Below, one piece after another: positions 25,298 through 48,862 of a DNA stretch of 64,000 nucleotides (positions are counted from its first letter, which is position 1; each line of letters starts with the position of its first letter). This stretch comes from Sitta carolinensis (taxonomy: Eukaryota > Chordata > Aves > Passeriformes > Sittidae): positions 13,310,501-13,374,500 of the forward strand of contig CM063288.1 in NCBI GenBank assembly GCA_032173965.1, written 5' to 3'. The notes below the pieces were generated by a model that saw only the letters and a program-made list of their open reading frames with translations, was not told where the DNA came from and did not search any database. The position numbers were made by a program, and so were the translations under genes.

Positions 25298-26760
25298 ATA
25301 AGGTTTTGAGTGAGGTTTCAGAGAATTGGCTTTGACTGCTCTGTGCAATTCTACAGTCAGTATTGTGCTAATTTTCACTACCTGTTGATATGTGAATCTT
25401 TCCTTTTAAGAGAAAAACAGCATAGATGTAAATTAATTTGCATTTTCATTAGTAAAATTTATAGATGTAAGATTTTACAAATTCAGTTCTGCTTAACTTG
25501 GTTTGAATTTGGAGGACAAAATGAACATGAAAATTTCCAAGACAATGTTGTTTGAATACAATATGCTTTCAGTGTTTCAAATGACAGATACGAATAAATT
25601 GACCTGAAGTGGTGGTGAAAAAGGCCTTTAACTGACCTGTTTCAATAATTTGGGTACCCCACAAACCTTGACTGTCTCAGGGGTAAGTGCTGTGTCAGAC
25701 TTTAGGTTTATACAGCACAGGAGTTTGATGATCCAATGATCATGATCCAATTTATCTTACTAGGTTTCCATAGTTAGATTTTTGTTTGTTGCCATAGCAA
25801 GAGCAAACTGACAAGTCATGTGGACAAATCTTGACAAATATTTTAAATATAATTCTTCTAAAATTGCATGACTTTGTTTTAACTCACTCTGTATAAAATA
25901 AAAGTCAGTATTAAGACTTTCTGCCTGTATAAAGGCAAACTAAGTCCACAGAAGTTGCTTGGAATTTATACACACAGTAATACATGTATAATGTGTATAA
26001 ATGCTGTTGGAATATGCTGCTTCTGCTGCTACTTCAGCTTCTGAGTGCCTATGCAAATAATTTCTGAAAAAATGCCATTTAAAACACGAGCAAACCTAAA
26101 CCTTTGAAAACAACTTGTATTGCTACAAATGTCAGTGCCTCCTAATACAGAAAACTGAACTCTCAGTTATGAGGGAGATTGAAAAGAGAGGTTCTTTTAA
26201 GCTGGTAGAAGGACACCAAATACATATTCAGGCATTCTTGTCCCTAGAAGAGGCAGATATGCAGCAGAGGTGAATTTGATCTCAATGTGCATCTCCTAAG
26301 GATCACTGGAAACCTGTTCCACATGTTTGTGGTGCTCTGCATAGTCCTCAGCCCCTATGCTGGTGAGGAATATGGTCGGTGCCAGCCTTGCTGCTGCCCA
26401 GGCAGATTCCACACAGGGAGCCACCGATGAAGAGCTGAGCTAAGCACAGTGGAACAGATATGGGAATTCTGCTGGAGAGCTGATGGCAGAGAGGAGTCTC
26501 ACCCTCCGTGCCTTGCTGCATGGACACTGGCTGAGTAATTGTCCATGTCTTGTAGTATTGTATATGTCAGGGTTTCCAGAGTCTTTCTTGGCTCTTTGGA
26601 TGCACACCCCCAGCTGTTGAATAGAAAATCCACAGCAGATGATACCCCTTATTCTTTCCTTTCAAAACATCTGTGCCAGCCATATCTTTTGCAGTCTATG
26701 CCTGACAACATAAAGGAGTATTTGGTTTGATACAAAATGTGGTTTGCCTGCTCAGTTCTT

Positions 26761-26873
26761 TCATATTATTTTGTAATTCATTATAATTATATCCTATTAT
26801 CATTATATTATTCATATTATTATATTGTGCTTATGTTATATTTATTATAATACTATATTAAATTATTGTAAAA
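26761..26873. repeat. AT-rich low-complexity region
   Basis: About 110 bases made almost wholly of TAT/ATT words, with very few C or G. It has degenerate TATTAT periodicity. Confidence 0.85.
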
Positions 26874-29800
26874 ATTGTGGTGCACCACAGCTGTTTCTAG
26901 AGGCCTCCAGAAAATTATATTAGTGTCATCCTGTCCTCTGCAGGAAATGCAACCAAAAAATTGCCTTTTTTGAAGATTTTGTTATCAAAATTGAAACCTT
27001 CCTAAGGCAGCCTAAGCAGTGCAGAAGAAAATCACTGGAAAGAAACTGGTCACTGTTCTACCATTGGTGAATTCATTCACTTGGGACTTGGTTTTTTTTG
27101 TTTGGTTTGGTATATTTTTTCACACATACTCTCCTTCAAAACTATAGCATGGATTTCAAAGACAACAAAAATTTTTTGCTACAGAGATTTTTTTTTCCAT
27201 TCTAAATTAAAAAAAAAGGCATGGAAAAGAATACTTTTAATTGTGCAGTAGGCTTTTGACAACCTTTTTTACTAAATAATGCGTTGCTAGGAGCAGTATA
27301 AGCACATAATGAAGAATTAGTAGCACTTCTTATTAATGGACTTTTTAGCTTAGAAATATTAAAGTAGAACTCTAGTGACTTATGTTACAATAAGGTAATT
27401 TTAAATCCTTGCTTAATGTCATTGATTTGCTCTGTGGCTTCACCACAGAAGGGAAATTAATTCATTTTGAGGTGGTGGAGAATTGATAATGCTTTGAAAA
27501 AAATGGTTGTACCATAATTACAGAAGTGAAGAGTCTGTAACAAATCTACAGGCTTAGAACAAAGAATTTTAATCAACCCAAGCTGGCCAAACTCAATCTC
27601 AGTGCAAGGTATCCTCCAGTTCTGCCAAGGTATAGTGGTGTAAATATCCTCGAAAGAACTGAGATTGATTGGCATTGTTTGTGAAGTCTTGCTTTACTTC
27701 AATATTACATGTATATTACATACAATATAGGTTTCAGAATTCCTAAACTCTGCAGGTGTTGATGAAGTACTGTAGGTTTGGAAGAGCTTCGCTGAAAAGC
27801 TCTGATTTCTCATATGTTAAAAACTAAGCGTGTGGAAAAGAGTTTTGAAGAATCAGGGCATAATTTTCCTTAATACTGCAATTGATTTCTAGTGGACTAG
27901 TTACTGAAACAAATCATCTCGTCTTGGGTAAAGGTGGCAGAACTCTACCTAATAAATAGAATTTTGGAAAAGACACTGGTTTTTTTATAGCCTGTTCCCT
28001 TGACGATCTGAGGTTGTTTCTTATAATGTTGGCTGCTCTGTTTTTTAGCTCTATATTTAATTTAGTTGTAAATGACTCAAACTGTGGTGCTTCTACGACT
28101 TCCCCAGTCTATACAATAAATCTGAATGTTCATGTGTTTGCTTGGTACTGCTCAGTAAAATAAATAACAACAGATCTGAAAAAGATGTCAGAAAATTACT
28201 AGTTCTTAATACACACGAAGGATTACTTATTTCACTGTTATGTTTAAGTATGTAATGACTTCCACCAAAGGAAACTGACACAGATTGTATTTGAGTAATG
28301 AACACCATTATTTGCTGTTGGCCTGAAGAATTTATCTTTATCTAAATATTTCTTTTTTCCAGAATGGGCACTTTTAAAATTAGATTAAGCACTTCTGTAT
28401 AATATCTATTTCTACTCCTAGACAAATCACCCTTTTATTCAATTAACATTACTATTCCAAACTTTACTGAGTAATTTCCCAATAATATAGTATAGAACTG
28501 TTTCACTCGCTGCAGCAATCAACTTATGCAAGAAAATCAGCTGAATAGAAAAGAAAGTATAAATGTGTTGACAATGATATGAGTCCTAAAATGAATGTGT
28601 ACATTTTTGTAAGATGAATCCTTAGATGTACTTGGATTGTGTTTTTCTAATGAGTACCTCTGGGTATTGGTCAAATTCGTCATGTCTTAATTGTTGGTAT
28701 CATGAGAATGGAGTTGCTCTTCCTAGTTTTATTTTCCTTTTTTCATGAATTTACAGTTCAGCAGTCTAAGCTTAGAAGAAAAATAAACATGAATTAATTT
28801 TGCCAAGTGATTCTAAAACTCATTTTAATTAGTCCCCTACATTCTACAGTTAACCTTGATTGCATTTCATAATTTAGATTTTCTTGCCTTGTATAATGAG
28901 AAATACTCCCTACTAATAATGTTAGTAAAGCAGAAGAATAAATTGATGCAATCTTTCTTCATTAGCTATACAGTTTATTTTTCCAAGTTCCTTTGATCAA
29001 AAAGTCTTGACATGTCATTTTTTCTAAATTTTGCCATCTACCTGTATACAGAACTGATTGCATTTCTTGATTTAAGGATTAAGGAGTCAATGAAAACGTT
29101 AGCTGAGTTGGAAGACAAAGTCAGTCTTAGAAAATATTCATCTGTGAATTTCATTACATCAGATTCTGCTTACTCTGTTTGACTATTAATACTTAATTCT
29201 TGATGCATAATAGATTCTGAAATGCGAACAAAAAACTTGTCTTGCTTTATATAAATACATAGATCTTAAAACTCCTGTAGATAGAAAATAGCTTCACAGA
29301 GATAAATTGATTCCCAAGCAGGGAAATATTTTTCCCACTTATGTTTTACCTGTTTTAATATCTTATTGAGCTTTGCAGTTGCAAATTCCACCCATGGAGA
29401 ACACATTAAAATTCCTAATCTTGCTCCCTGAGAAACCGATAGAAATTTTAGTCTTTTTTTTTGAGAGGAACTGTGTTAAGTTCATAGTAATAGATCAGTT
29501 AGGGTGTTATTTCTTTAGATTTTTGTTCTTCATATCTGACTCTTAAGGTAAGAAAGCCTGATCAAAGGCTAGAGGCTCCTGCAAAACCAGTTGGCACTAC
29601 AAGAACTCCTTGTCCAATACTGTGTGGCAGCGTACATCCTGTACGGTGTGAGTTGTGGCAGGAGAATTGTTTTCAGTGTCCTTCAGTGACCAGACCTACC
29701 CCCAGTGTCACACAAAAACCACTGGACACAGCTGGTGCAGACAGTGGTGTTGGCTTCACCATTCCAAAATCTTTGCAACTGAAAGGTGCCAAGGTTCTCG

Positions 29801-29894
29801 TGAGTAACTGGCACGTGAGCCCTAACATGAAACGTGTCTTCAAACCAAATGGGATTATAACAGAACCGTTGCTTTCTCAACATCTATTCCATAA

Positions 29895-30239
<345 letters not shown>

Positions 30240-32775
30240 TAATAATTTTAATGTGTATAGCAGTGTCTGTCTGAAGAGCTGGGGATAGGAAGTAGGGCAA
30301 GAAGGCTTAAATATTTCCTGCTTCACGGTTCAGAAAGCTTGAATGGCTTGAGTATAATCTGATAAGAATGAAAATGAAACTAGAATTTGGACTTCTGATT
30401 TCACCTTAAATTTCTTGTTTTGAACTAAAGACATCTGGTTGAAGCAGGTTTCTGGGATGGGTGGTCTTAAAAAAAGGTCTTTTTCATTGTATGCCAAATC
30501 CAGTAGTTTTATTTGCTTAAAAGTTTTGATTCAGCTGGAGTATTGCATGAATAAAAGCTCTATGAGCTTGTTTCGTAGGTTTATATCGGAGCAGAAGATT
30601 GAGGCCTAGACAGCAAAATTCAGATACAGCTAAACAAGAAATATGTACTACTAAGCGCTCTCATATTTTTCTTATGAAACAGTATAATGTGCCTTAACTT
30701 TCTTTTACATTGGATCTCAAACTTTTTATGGTTAGTATGAAGAGTTGTTTGGCTTCTATAGGTTATGGTTTGGTCTCCATAGGAAGTTTTAGAGTCACAG
30801 CATGAAAATTCAGAGCTTTCCATGAGTTCTGACTTTGTTGTGCTCTGATGCTCTATGAATTTAGGAAGTCCACCTCACAATCTTCTGTCATTCTCTGCAC
30901 TTTTCAGAGAAACTCCAGCCACCAAGAGCTAGTTGGTGAACTTTCCAAATGTGCTTGAGTGGAATTAAATTTCAGATGAGTGTTGTTGGAAGTACAGTTT
31001 GAAACATATACATACATGTTAAAATTCTGCTCACACAGTCTCCCTTCTAGACCTCTCACTGATAGAATCTGCTGTCCTTTATCTGAAAAACAGATATTTT
31101 AACTTCAAGTACTTCAGAAATTATGAATAATGGAAGTAGACAAGAAATGTATTGCTATCATAGGCTACTATGTTTGAAATGCTGTCTGAATTAGCCCTGT
31201 GAAACCTTCACTTAAAATGAGTAGAAGGGGAATGGTAAGGGGTCTTAAAACATAAAAAAAAAAAAGAAATCAGAAATTACTTGCCATTGTAAGTGTTGGG
31301 CTTTATTGGTTGCTCGATTTCTGGACTGTGTGATTATTTGCTTGGACCCTTTATATCCTTGGGGTTACTATTCACTTTCAAATATTATAGCTGTAAGGGG
31401 ATTTCTTCAGGAAGATGTTTATGTAAATATTGGCTTATGAATGTGATTTGTATTGAATAGCCTGGCCATGCATGTTAATCTATCTTTTCTTTAATGTTTG
31501 GTTATCAGATGTGCTTTAAACAAGTTTTGCACATAAGCATCACAAGCATCTGTTTTTACTGGTGCTTGGCTCCTTTCATAATCCACATTGCATTTTTCAC
31601 TGCTCAAAAAGGGCACGGTGTTATTCTGGCAGACACTGGGGTTGCAGTCTTAGACTGCAGGGCACTACACCACCAGGTCGTACCAACCAATGCAAGGTGA
31701 AAGCTAAATGCAGTTTTATATTATTTCAGCTGAGTCTCCTCAGGAAATGAGACTAAACAAGTTACGCTATGAGTGTTTATCTCCTTTTCCCCCCACTCAC
31801 CCCCAATGATTTCAAACAAGCAGACACATTTCAAACATCTTGGGCAGAGAAGAAGAAGTCTCAAAAGTATTACAAATTACACATTCTTTGAAAATTTATG
31901 CCAGGCTGAGGGGAAAAAGCCAATTAAAGCCCACAAGAAGGAAGTTACGGAAGCGTACACTTTTATTAGATTTTGGAAAACCCTCACGGGAGAAACATGT
32001 TGGAAATCATGCATCGTTAGCTTGGCAGCTCAGAGAGCTACTTGTTTCTCCTAATTTCATGATAATAACAGAATATGCTTACAGTTACCTCCACTAAACT
32101 GCCTACTGTTTGTTGGTTTGGGGATTCAGTTGCTTCAGTTGCTTTTTAATCCATGAGAAAATTTGACTTTGGTAGCATTCTAAACTGGAGGCTGGCTTTA
32201 TAAAAGCCAAAAAACCCCTGACCTTTATGAAGAGTTTCTAAACATAAGAAATTTCATGCCTCTTGAAGATTGCTTTTGTGTTTCCCTGCTAGAACACTGA
32301 CCCCCTGATATATAACGAGCATTCGAATCTGAAACCTGCTGTGATCTGAACTGTGACTTTAACCTGCTATACATTATAGTAGAAGGAGCAAGACAGCAGT
32401 AGATGCATTTATTTGCCTCAGCATGAAATAAAATGGGTGCTGCAGAGTGGAAAACCAGAAAATCATTTTTTTCTCCTTTTAGATAAATCATGCTGCTCCA
32501 AGGTAGGAACTCTCCAGAATAGCTGAAGCCTCCTCATGAAGAGGAGACAGTCCTAGGATTTTGCTTTGATTTGTTTTCCCTAGACTAAATCTTCAGTGCA
32601 GAAGAAACTACTAATTTCTCAGAGCAGCAAAAGAAATTATAAACAATGACAAGCAGACCTGACAAAGTCCTGTGCCAGGTACAGCAATATGGCAGCACAC
32701 AATATGCACTTCTAGGCATGCTGACTTTTAAATGATGTCTGAGCAGACACCTGAGCCAGATGCTATTTTTGGGCT

Positions 32776-32787
32776 CTTGACGTCAAG
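32776..32787. promoter_or_regulatory. Perfect CRE-type palindrome
   Basis: CTTGACGTCAAG is a 12-bp perfect palindrome with the full TGACGTCA octamer, the CREB/ATF consensus. It lies in intron B-C. A methylatable CpG is retained in a CpG-poor region. An exact octamer is expected about once per 64 kb by chance, so this is only suggestive. Confidence 0.25.
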
Positions 32788-33208
32788 TTAGTGCCCCTGG
32801 CCAGATGAATAGGGATCTATAATTAAGCATTCTAGATGGGGAAGGCTTTTGTATTTTTCACCTTTGATTTTATTAAACATTGTACTGATAAGTATTTTTT
32901 TCCATATGGCTCATCACGCTTCCAAGCTCCACAGTATGATGACAGTGAAATCTGTCACTTCGGAATAGTGGAGTATCTTCATGGTATTTTCTGGAGAATG
33001 GGAGATATCTGATGAGGAAGCAGAGACACCTGCAACTGCACCCTTTTTGTTGACCCAAGCAAGGGATCTGAAAAGGTGTAAGACATGCCTTGGCTGCATG
33101 CAGCCAAAAAAAAGTAAGATTTTTGACGCTGAAAGCACTTGCTAGTGGGTGGGAACATTCATAAAAATCCAGTGGCTTCAAGCTGAAGCTAAACCTAGTT
33201 CATAAAAC

Positions 33209-33262
33209 GTTCTTTCTTTCTGTCTGTATCTATCAGTTTGTCTTTCTGTCTTTCTCTTCCCC
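33209..33262. repeat. Pyrimidine-rich TTTC/TGTC simple repeat
   Basis: Degenerate tetranucleotide units (TTTC, TGTC, TATC) with two short interruptions. Low complexity. Confidence 0.75.
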
Positions 33263-36200
33263 CACACTGACAATAGTTAAATGTTGGGACTAATTATATA
33301 TAGATGAGACACATTAGTGATTGTCTTTCAAAATATATATAAAAGAGAGGCACGTTTGGAACTCCTTTTGTACAAAAAGCTCAGGCATGTCAGCAAAGTG
33401 TGGTGGATGGTGTTGATTCAATTAGCTGATTTGCCATCTTCTGTAACTATTCTGCAGTCTTATTATTGGAAGTGGAGGAGTATCCTCCTCTTTCATATCC
33501 CACAACAGTCATCTTCGCTGGGGAACTAAACCTTTGAGTCTTGCCATTTCCAAAGTAATACGTGTTCACATCTATATTGTGGCTTTGGGGCACTATAAGA
33601 ATACAGAAAATCACAGGACATTATAAGAAAGGGAGCAAAATAGATGGTGGATACTACTGTTGCCAGACCCACTTTTTCTCCTAGAGGTATTATGAGTATA
33701 TTGAGCTTTGTTTGAGGAGGAGCAAAGCCAAATGGAAGTGAATGAATGAGTGCTTGGATGAGCTGTATTTGTGCTATATATGCCAGAGCCAGGGTGATAA
33801 AACTTGGAGGGTTGAGGAGAGCAGGACAGAGAAACTCTGATGAGCCCAGATTTGACAGGTTTTCTTTGCTCAGCCGCTATCCTACTGAATCCATTCCCTG
33901 AGAAAGAGCGCAGGCAACTGCAAAGAGCCTGGGAGTTCATGAATAACCCCTGCCAGAGGTGACCTGGCCTGGATAGAGTCGTCTTGGATTTCTGCCATCA
34001 CGACCACATTTGTCAACAACCGTGGAGAGCTGCCTGCCGAGAGCTGACTGTAGCAGGTCCCTGAGGTGTCAACAATCAGTTCATTACCCTAATTACCAAA
34101 CTCTGGATCTCTAATTCAGCCAAATATAGGCAGTGCATCTTGCTTTCAACTGTTAGGTATGACCCCTTGTGCTGGTGGTTTTTTGTTTATCGTGACTGTA
34201 CATTATTTTACCCAGTAAAGCATTTTTGGATGTGGCTCATGGGCAAGATAGCAGTTAAAATGTATTCCTTTGGATTATTAATGATATGTCCTGCACAGGC
34301 CTCAAAATTTTTCCTGATGGAAGCCAGTGTCATGGGTCCATTCCCTATGTGCTTCCTTGCCATCTGCTGATGATAGTATTGTTTTCCCCAAATGTACGGT
34401 ATTCCTGAAAATCTGTACTGAGTATCTGAGCTACTGAGGCTCAGATCCCAGCAGAGTTTCCATTAATGTGCAAGAGGAAAACATACCAATAGGGGATCAT
34501 ATGAGAATAAATTATATTTAATGGCACCACTGTTCTGCCATCTGTTACAAAAAAATATGGAAATGGCTACCTAGAGATTGGCAATTTATGATGGCTCACA
34601 CTGTTAGAACACAATCAAACAAGGGTTTGTTGAGCACACTTTTAGAAATATCCAGGAAGAAGAAAAAAATAGTTTTGTAATGTTATCATCCAAATAGTTA
34701 TTTGTCATTTACATGTGAGTCTGCCTTTACTACCCCTTGAAGTACCCAGCTGCTGCACTATCACCTTTAGTAGCAAATTATTTTCATCTTCTTTAAATAG
34801 GTCCATACACAGAGCATTTGTTTGATGTGTGACTTGCCTCATAGCTTATAGAGGAAGTCCTTTGGGTAGATGTAGGCATTAATCTTTAGACATTGATAAA
34901 CAAATGACATCCAACTGTATTTAATACCCATAAACAAAATTTTTTCGGTGATTTAATTTAAAGGGCATTACTGGATTTGTTTGGTTTGCGTTTTGCTCGT
35001 GGAAAGGACAAATTGACACTATCCTTTATGCAAAGAGCTCAGAGAAACATCTGTTTGTTGAGGATTGTTTCCACCCTCAGAATATACAGATCTTCATCTG
35101 ATTTTGTGCCAAATTGAGTGCCGAGTCAGGTAAGCAGAAGGTCAACTTCTGAAGTTTATTAATTTATTCATACCATTTTCGGTGAGCAGAGGACTCCTTT
35201 CAGGAAAGCAATAAAACCTGTCTTGATTTTTGTAAAATCAGGACTTAACTTAAAATGGGTGTGCTTGGTGGGGACCAGGTGATGTGAAACCCACTAAGGA
35301 GAAATAAATAGTGGGTTTGGATAACCTGAGAAGAAGCTGTGGGAAAGCAAAGCAAATATAATCTGGTTTCAAGTGTGTGAAGTGCTGAATTAAAATATGT
35401 GTAAGTAAAAAGGAGCTCTGGGAACAAATACAAAAATAATTAATCTAACAAGGTTTTACTTTTGTTTAAAAGGCCAAATCATGTATTTGCACATCAGAGT
35501 GCAGATGCTTTTTATCAGAAAATAGCAATTTTATTTGAAAAGTGTAGTACATGAAAAATGATCCCCAAGCCCCCTTCAGGCAAAATTTCAAATGTTTTGT
35601 CCAAACCCTGGTATATTTGTATTTTGTAGTGCCACAGCAGTGCCTCCAGGAAGTTATTGTACAGGTACACGAAGCTCTTTTGCTGCTCTCTCAGGAATAA
35701 TACTTTGTATTTGAGAGGCTGCCATGGCGTAGCACATAGAGAAGAGGAATTGTGGTGCTTTGTAAGAAATGGAGTCTGAAATAAGCCAAATTTAAGGAAT
35801 ACCAGGAATTTGAAACACTCACAGTGTTTTCCACTCTCTTTTCTGCTTTTCTTAGCTGAAATAACTTAAGTGTTGATCTTTCACTAAAAACTTGATTTTC
35901 TACTATGAAATAATAATAATTAACTGCAACAATATGTTGTTCCTCACACTGACATGTTCTCTGAAGGACACAATGTTTTCCTGATAGGTTATATTTCAGT
36001 GTCTGCTTGTGTGAAAAAACATATCATTATATGAGAGGTTTTTTCCATGTGTGAAAGAATAAAATGCATAAAATGCGCTATTGGAGTTTGAAGAGAAGCT
36101 TGATTGAGTTTTCAAGGCATTAACAAAGAAGTGAAGATTTTTATTAATTCTAGAATATATTTCTCTCTCACACTTGAGCTATGCTACTAAAGTTCACTGT

Positions 36201-37854
36201 GACACTGGCATATAAGTAGTAAAAATTCAGTCATAAAATTTGATATAAAAGAATTTCATGCAATACAGCAGAATATCTAATAAGCAATGCAGTTTTCAGA
36301 GATGTGGAATAGATATCTTTAAAATGTCACCATTTCATGGTTTTTTGTAGATATTTTGAGTGCTAGCTGTAGAAAGATACTGATTTTTATTTTAATGCTG
36401 ATCATAGCTAGTAAAAAGACTGCACTATTTTTTAAATTTAAATAAATTTGCAGGAAACCTCCCTAAATATTTTGCAATTTTTGAAAAATTTTGTTTTAAA
36501 AAGAATGCACCACCTTAGTTATTCATGTATATATTGAATATTTTATGTCGCATTACTATGCATCTTTCTACCTTTCTTTTTCATTCACTCTGGCTACTGT
36601 TCTTCCTCACAGACAGTGGAACAGATTATTTAATTATCTTCCTAAGAAATACTCAAATATTTTAGCTTTTGTCATAGTAGTTTCATAATCTGTTGAAAGT
36701 ATTTATGCTAACTTTGGAATACTGATGCAATAATCTATAAGTGTGATACTGAGTCTGCCCTGAAGAGATTTGGAGACCATGTACCTTTGATTCCTACATG
36801 GTAGCTTTCCTTCTGAGTCTGTACTGAAGGGCTCACTCTGCCTCATGCCTAGGATTTTCATCTTGCTGCACTTTGTCTGTAATTATTTGCATGTCAGACA
36901 CCCACTGAAGCAAGAAGAAAGTGTTAGCATCGGAGAGGGTACCTCTCCTTTTCCCCTTGGCATTATGAGACAATTAATTATGCTGCATGCAATTATAAGC
37001 AATGAAAAATAAATGCAGTGTATGCAACCTTCATGAAAAAGATCAAAATACTCCTATTTTTGTCCACATTAATCAGAGTAGAGCACTTAGCCAAGCAAAC
37101 ATTCGAGGTTGTGTGTCTGAGCACAGCTGCAGTGTTTGTTCTGATTATTATTTCTTTGCTAGAAGTCTGTGTCCGTCCCCCTATCTGAACTACACGGAGT
37201 GGTACATTTAATGGAAGCTGGCATTACAAGCAGGATATGGGCAGGTCTGGGATCCTGCCTGGAATGTCAGACTCTTGCAGTGATATCACTCAAACAGTGA
37301 TGCCTGTTGTCCTGAGGCATTGTGTCACACCTGCCTGGAAGAGCAGTGGGTATAAATTTGAGATTACTGGCATTTTGGATGTGTTCCATCCCCATGTGCA
37401 GGATGTAGTCTTTTACCTATGAGCAGACAGATGAGTTAAGTCCAGACCCTGCTAGGCTGAGCAGTGATAGAGATCCTTTCTCCAAAACTATTGAGATTTG
37501 ATTTCAAGAAGGATGCTCTGCCAAGCTTATGTGCCCTGATGTACAGCAAACCTTAACCTTGAGAAAAGAAGAAAAAACACATCTCTGTGGAGATGAGATT
37601 CACTAGCACTCCCCTTTGTATTATCAGTCGATAGAGAGAGACCTCAAAAGGGCAGTTCTGCTCTGGTAAGGTCAGGGTTGGTGCCTGAGGGACTCAGCTG
37701 GGTTTGTGAAGTGCAGTGGGACGGATGCACATCTGTGTACCCTGCCAGAGCCAAAGCCACTCAGTCAGCTTAAGGACCTGCCATGAAGCATCTTTTAGGA
37801 CAACTTTTTGTCTAGCTGACTCAGAATAAAAACAAAGAAATTATCCTTTAAGGA

Positions 37855-37879
37855 TTTTTTTTTTTTTTTTTTTTTTTTT
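37855..37879. repeat. Poly-T homopolymer (25 nt)
   Basis: Twenty-five uninterrupted T followed by CCC. No retroposed body is recognised next to it. Confidence 0.9.
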
Positions 37880-38605
37880 CCCTTCATTTCTAGCAGCCAT
37901 GTGTAAGTTAATTGCAGCTGAAGAACAAGCCCAGCTAAACGTGAGAAGTTTGACAATGCAGTAAATCCACCTTGAGTATTTCAGTTGCTGAACCAAAATA
38001 CTGGTGTGCCATGCAAAGGATTGATTCAGTCCAAACTCACTCTACCAGTTCAGCTGTTTTTGCAGTGTGCGGGGTCAGTTGCGTCCCAGACATCTTGAAG
38101 CTGGATCAGAAATTGTCTGGCTTTCCCTTGCTGACAGTGTGCTGGATCAGGCACTGCCTGTCCTCTTTCTGCTCGGGTAAAGCATAAAGCCAGCATAAAA
38201 CACCCTTATCTGTCTCCAGATAACTTTACAGAAATGCAGACTTGGACTTAGACCTGATCCACAGCAAAGACATCCTGCTGAGGAAACCCAGTAGAGCCCG
38301 GTTTACATTAATTCCCATGAGTCAGCATGGCAGTGCTCTTCCTTGGCTTTGCAGTTGTTTTCTGCCCAGCCAACGCAGGTTTACAGCCCATCCCAGTCAG
38401 TGTCATGTATTCAAATGCTGTCTCCAGTGGTCAGTAATACATATGAACATATTTATCTTAAACAGTGTGTACTTCTCATAATTCTTCCAGGAAATTCTGC
38501 AAAAGATCTTTAAGTAAGCATCATTTGAATATTGACTTGCATGAGGAATGCTGGGGGGTTGCCTGTGGTTAATCTGCCTCTTTCTGTTTGTGTATTAAAA
38601 TTCAG

Positions 38606-38733
38606 GACAAATGATACCGGCCTCCTTGCTTTCAAAGACCATTTGCCTGTAACTCAGATTGTGATCACTGACACAAACAGATCAAATTCTGAGGCTGCTT
38701 GGAAAATTGGCCCTTTGCGTTGCTATGGAGACA
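38606..38733 (+). CDS. CNTNAP5: CNTNAP5 exon C: end of the fibrinogen-like region
   Basis: The acceptor is TTCAG and the donor A|GTGAGT. The first G completes the Trp codon of exon B; the exon then reads [35 protein letters not shown] and PLRCYGD (42 codons). N-D-T is a glycosylation sequon. The [14 protein letters not shown] motif is a family hallmark, and NRSNSEAAW separates it from CNTNAP2, which I remember with a different sequence here. The exon is intact. It is only 179 nt from the next exon, so the two are probably recognised as a pair. Confidence 0.95.
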
Positions 38734-47322
<8,589 letters not shown>

Positions 47323-48637
47323 GTAGGCAGCAAACTTTGATCCCATAACTTCAGTGGTTTGTGTAATAACTCTGAATTACAGCACCATTTCATCTGTGTC
47401 AGCTTGGTGTTCCCCACATCTCAAAATGTTCTATTATCAGCTGCCTCTTCTTAAGTGTTCCTAAATGTTTATCTTAAGCAGGCTCTAACACCTCCTTTTG
47501 TTGACTTCTCTGTTTGCCTCAGAAATTAAAATGGTGTTAGTTGTACTAATAAAGTTTACTACTATATCCCGCTTCAATTCCTATTTCATTTTATATAACT
47601 GTCCCCAGACATTAGGAAACCGGGCTGAAATTTTTTATAGCAGGTGATTGACCATGCCTGAAATTTTAGGTTGCTTGTTTTTTAGACCACATTTTATTTT
47701 GTTCACCTTAACGAATCCTTAAGGCTTTTCTTTACAAAGTTTTAGAGCATTGATGTGACAAAAAGAGGTAGTCTTTTATGGTTTTTTTTTTTTTTTCTGT
47801 TCCTGCGACAACCCATCCAAACATTAAGAAATTTTTTAAACAAGCATGAAGCATTCAGGAGAAAACTGATTTGCATGGTTCAGTCTTTGGTGAGTGTGTC
47901 CTCACTGAACCTTTCTAGTGGCTTATAAGAGATGCTGTCAACACCAGAAAAAAGCAGGGCAAATATGGAACATCTAATTTAGAGAACATGCTTTTTGGAA
48001 CTCACAAAATCAGTAACAGCAAGGTGCAGTGTGAATTTTTAATTTCCATGCTGTCCCCACCTCACAAATGCAACAGGTTTGATAAGTGGGCTGCATCATC
48101 TGCTGGTGTAAATTGGCTTAGTTGTTTAATGAAAACAGAAGCATGAGTTTTGAGGATCTGAGGATGCACAGGTAGATGTTTCTCTTCATTTGGTGCTCCC
48201 AAAGACAGCTTCCCTTACTGGCTGTCTTTGGCCCATGCATTGCTTTCATAATCAATTTCTTTAAAAAGGAGACTGGAAAGAACAAGTCTATTGTGGGGGC
48301 AAGACAGAGAATATTGCCTTACATGTCACTGTCAGAAGATGGTAAACAAAGCATTTATTTGGCTCACAGACATTTGGGCTGTTTCTCTTGTGGAATTCTG
48401 ATTCCAGCACTGAAATAGTTGAATTTATGTCTCCATGCACTGTTTTTCTCTGTGCCAGACAAACAATCTGTAAGTAAGGACATACTCTTATACAAGTAAA
48501 GGAAGAGTGGTGTCAGCTGGATCAAGGGTGTTTTGCAGTGTTCTACTTCTGAGGTAGTTAGTTCTTATCCATTCCTGCCTGGGAGATCTGAAAATGCAGT
48601 AGCTGAAATAATTCCTGTGGTTTATTTATGCTTTCAG
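47323..48637 (+). other. CNTNAP5: Intron F-G, 1.3 kb
   Basis: Unique AT-rich sequence with a T-run near 47783-47796. No gene or repeat family is recognised. It ends TTTATGCTTTCAG. Confidence 0.8.
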
Positions 48638-48862
48638 AGGTTTCTGCATTATTTGAAGCTGGCACTTCTGTTACCTACACTTTCCAAGAACCTTATCCTG
48701 TCACGAAGAATGCAAGCACCTCCAGCTCTGCCATTTATGTGGATGCTGTCATGTCCAAGGAGAACATTGCATTCAGCTTTCTCACAGCACACACTCCAAG
48801 CCTTCTGCTGTACATCAACACCTACTTTCATGAATATTTGGCTGTGATTCTCTCCAAGAATG
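48638..48862 (+). CDS. CNTNAP5: CNTNAP5 exon G: linker and first part of laminin G domain 4
   Basis: The acceptor is TGCTTTCAG and the donor G|GTAAGT. The G of exon F plus AG gives Glu; the exon then reads [74 protein letters not shown] (74 codons). [19 protein letters not shown] is the most CNTNAP5-specific stretch I can see. N-A-S is a glycosylation sequon. [14 protein letters not shown] is the LamG4 core strand. The length equals that of remembered orthologues and the frame is clean. Confidence 0.95.

Noticed and set aside
33930..34140. Possible LTR-like segment with repeated TGTCAACAA words
   Set aside because: No TG...CA ends, polyadenylation signal or target duplication can be established.
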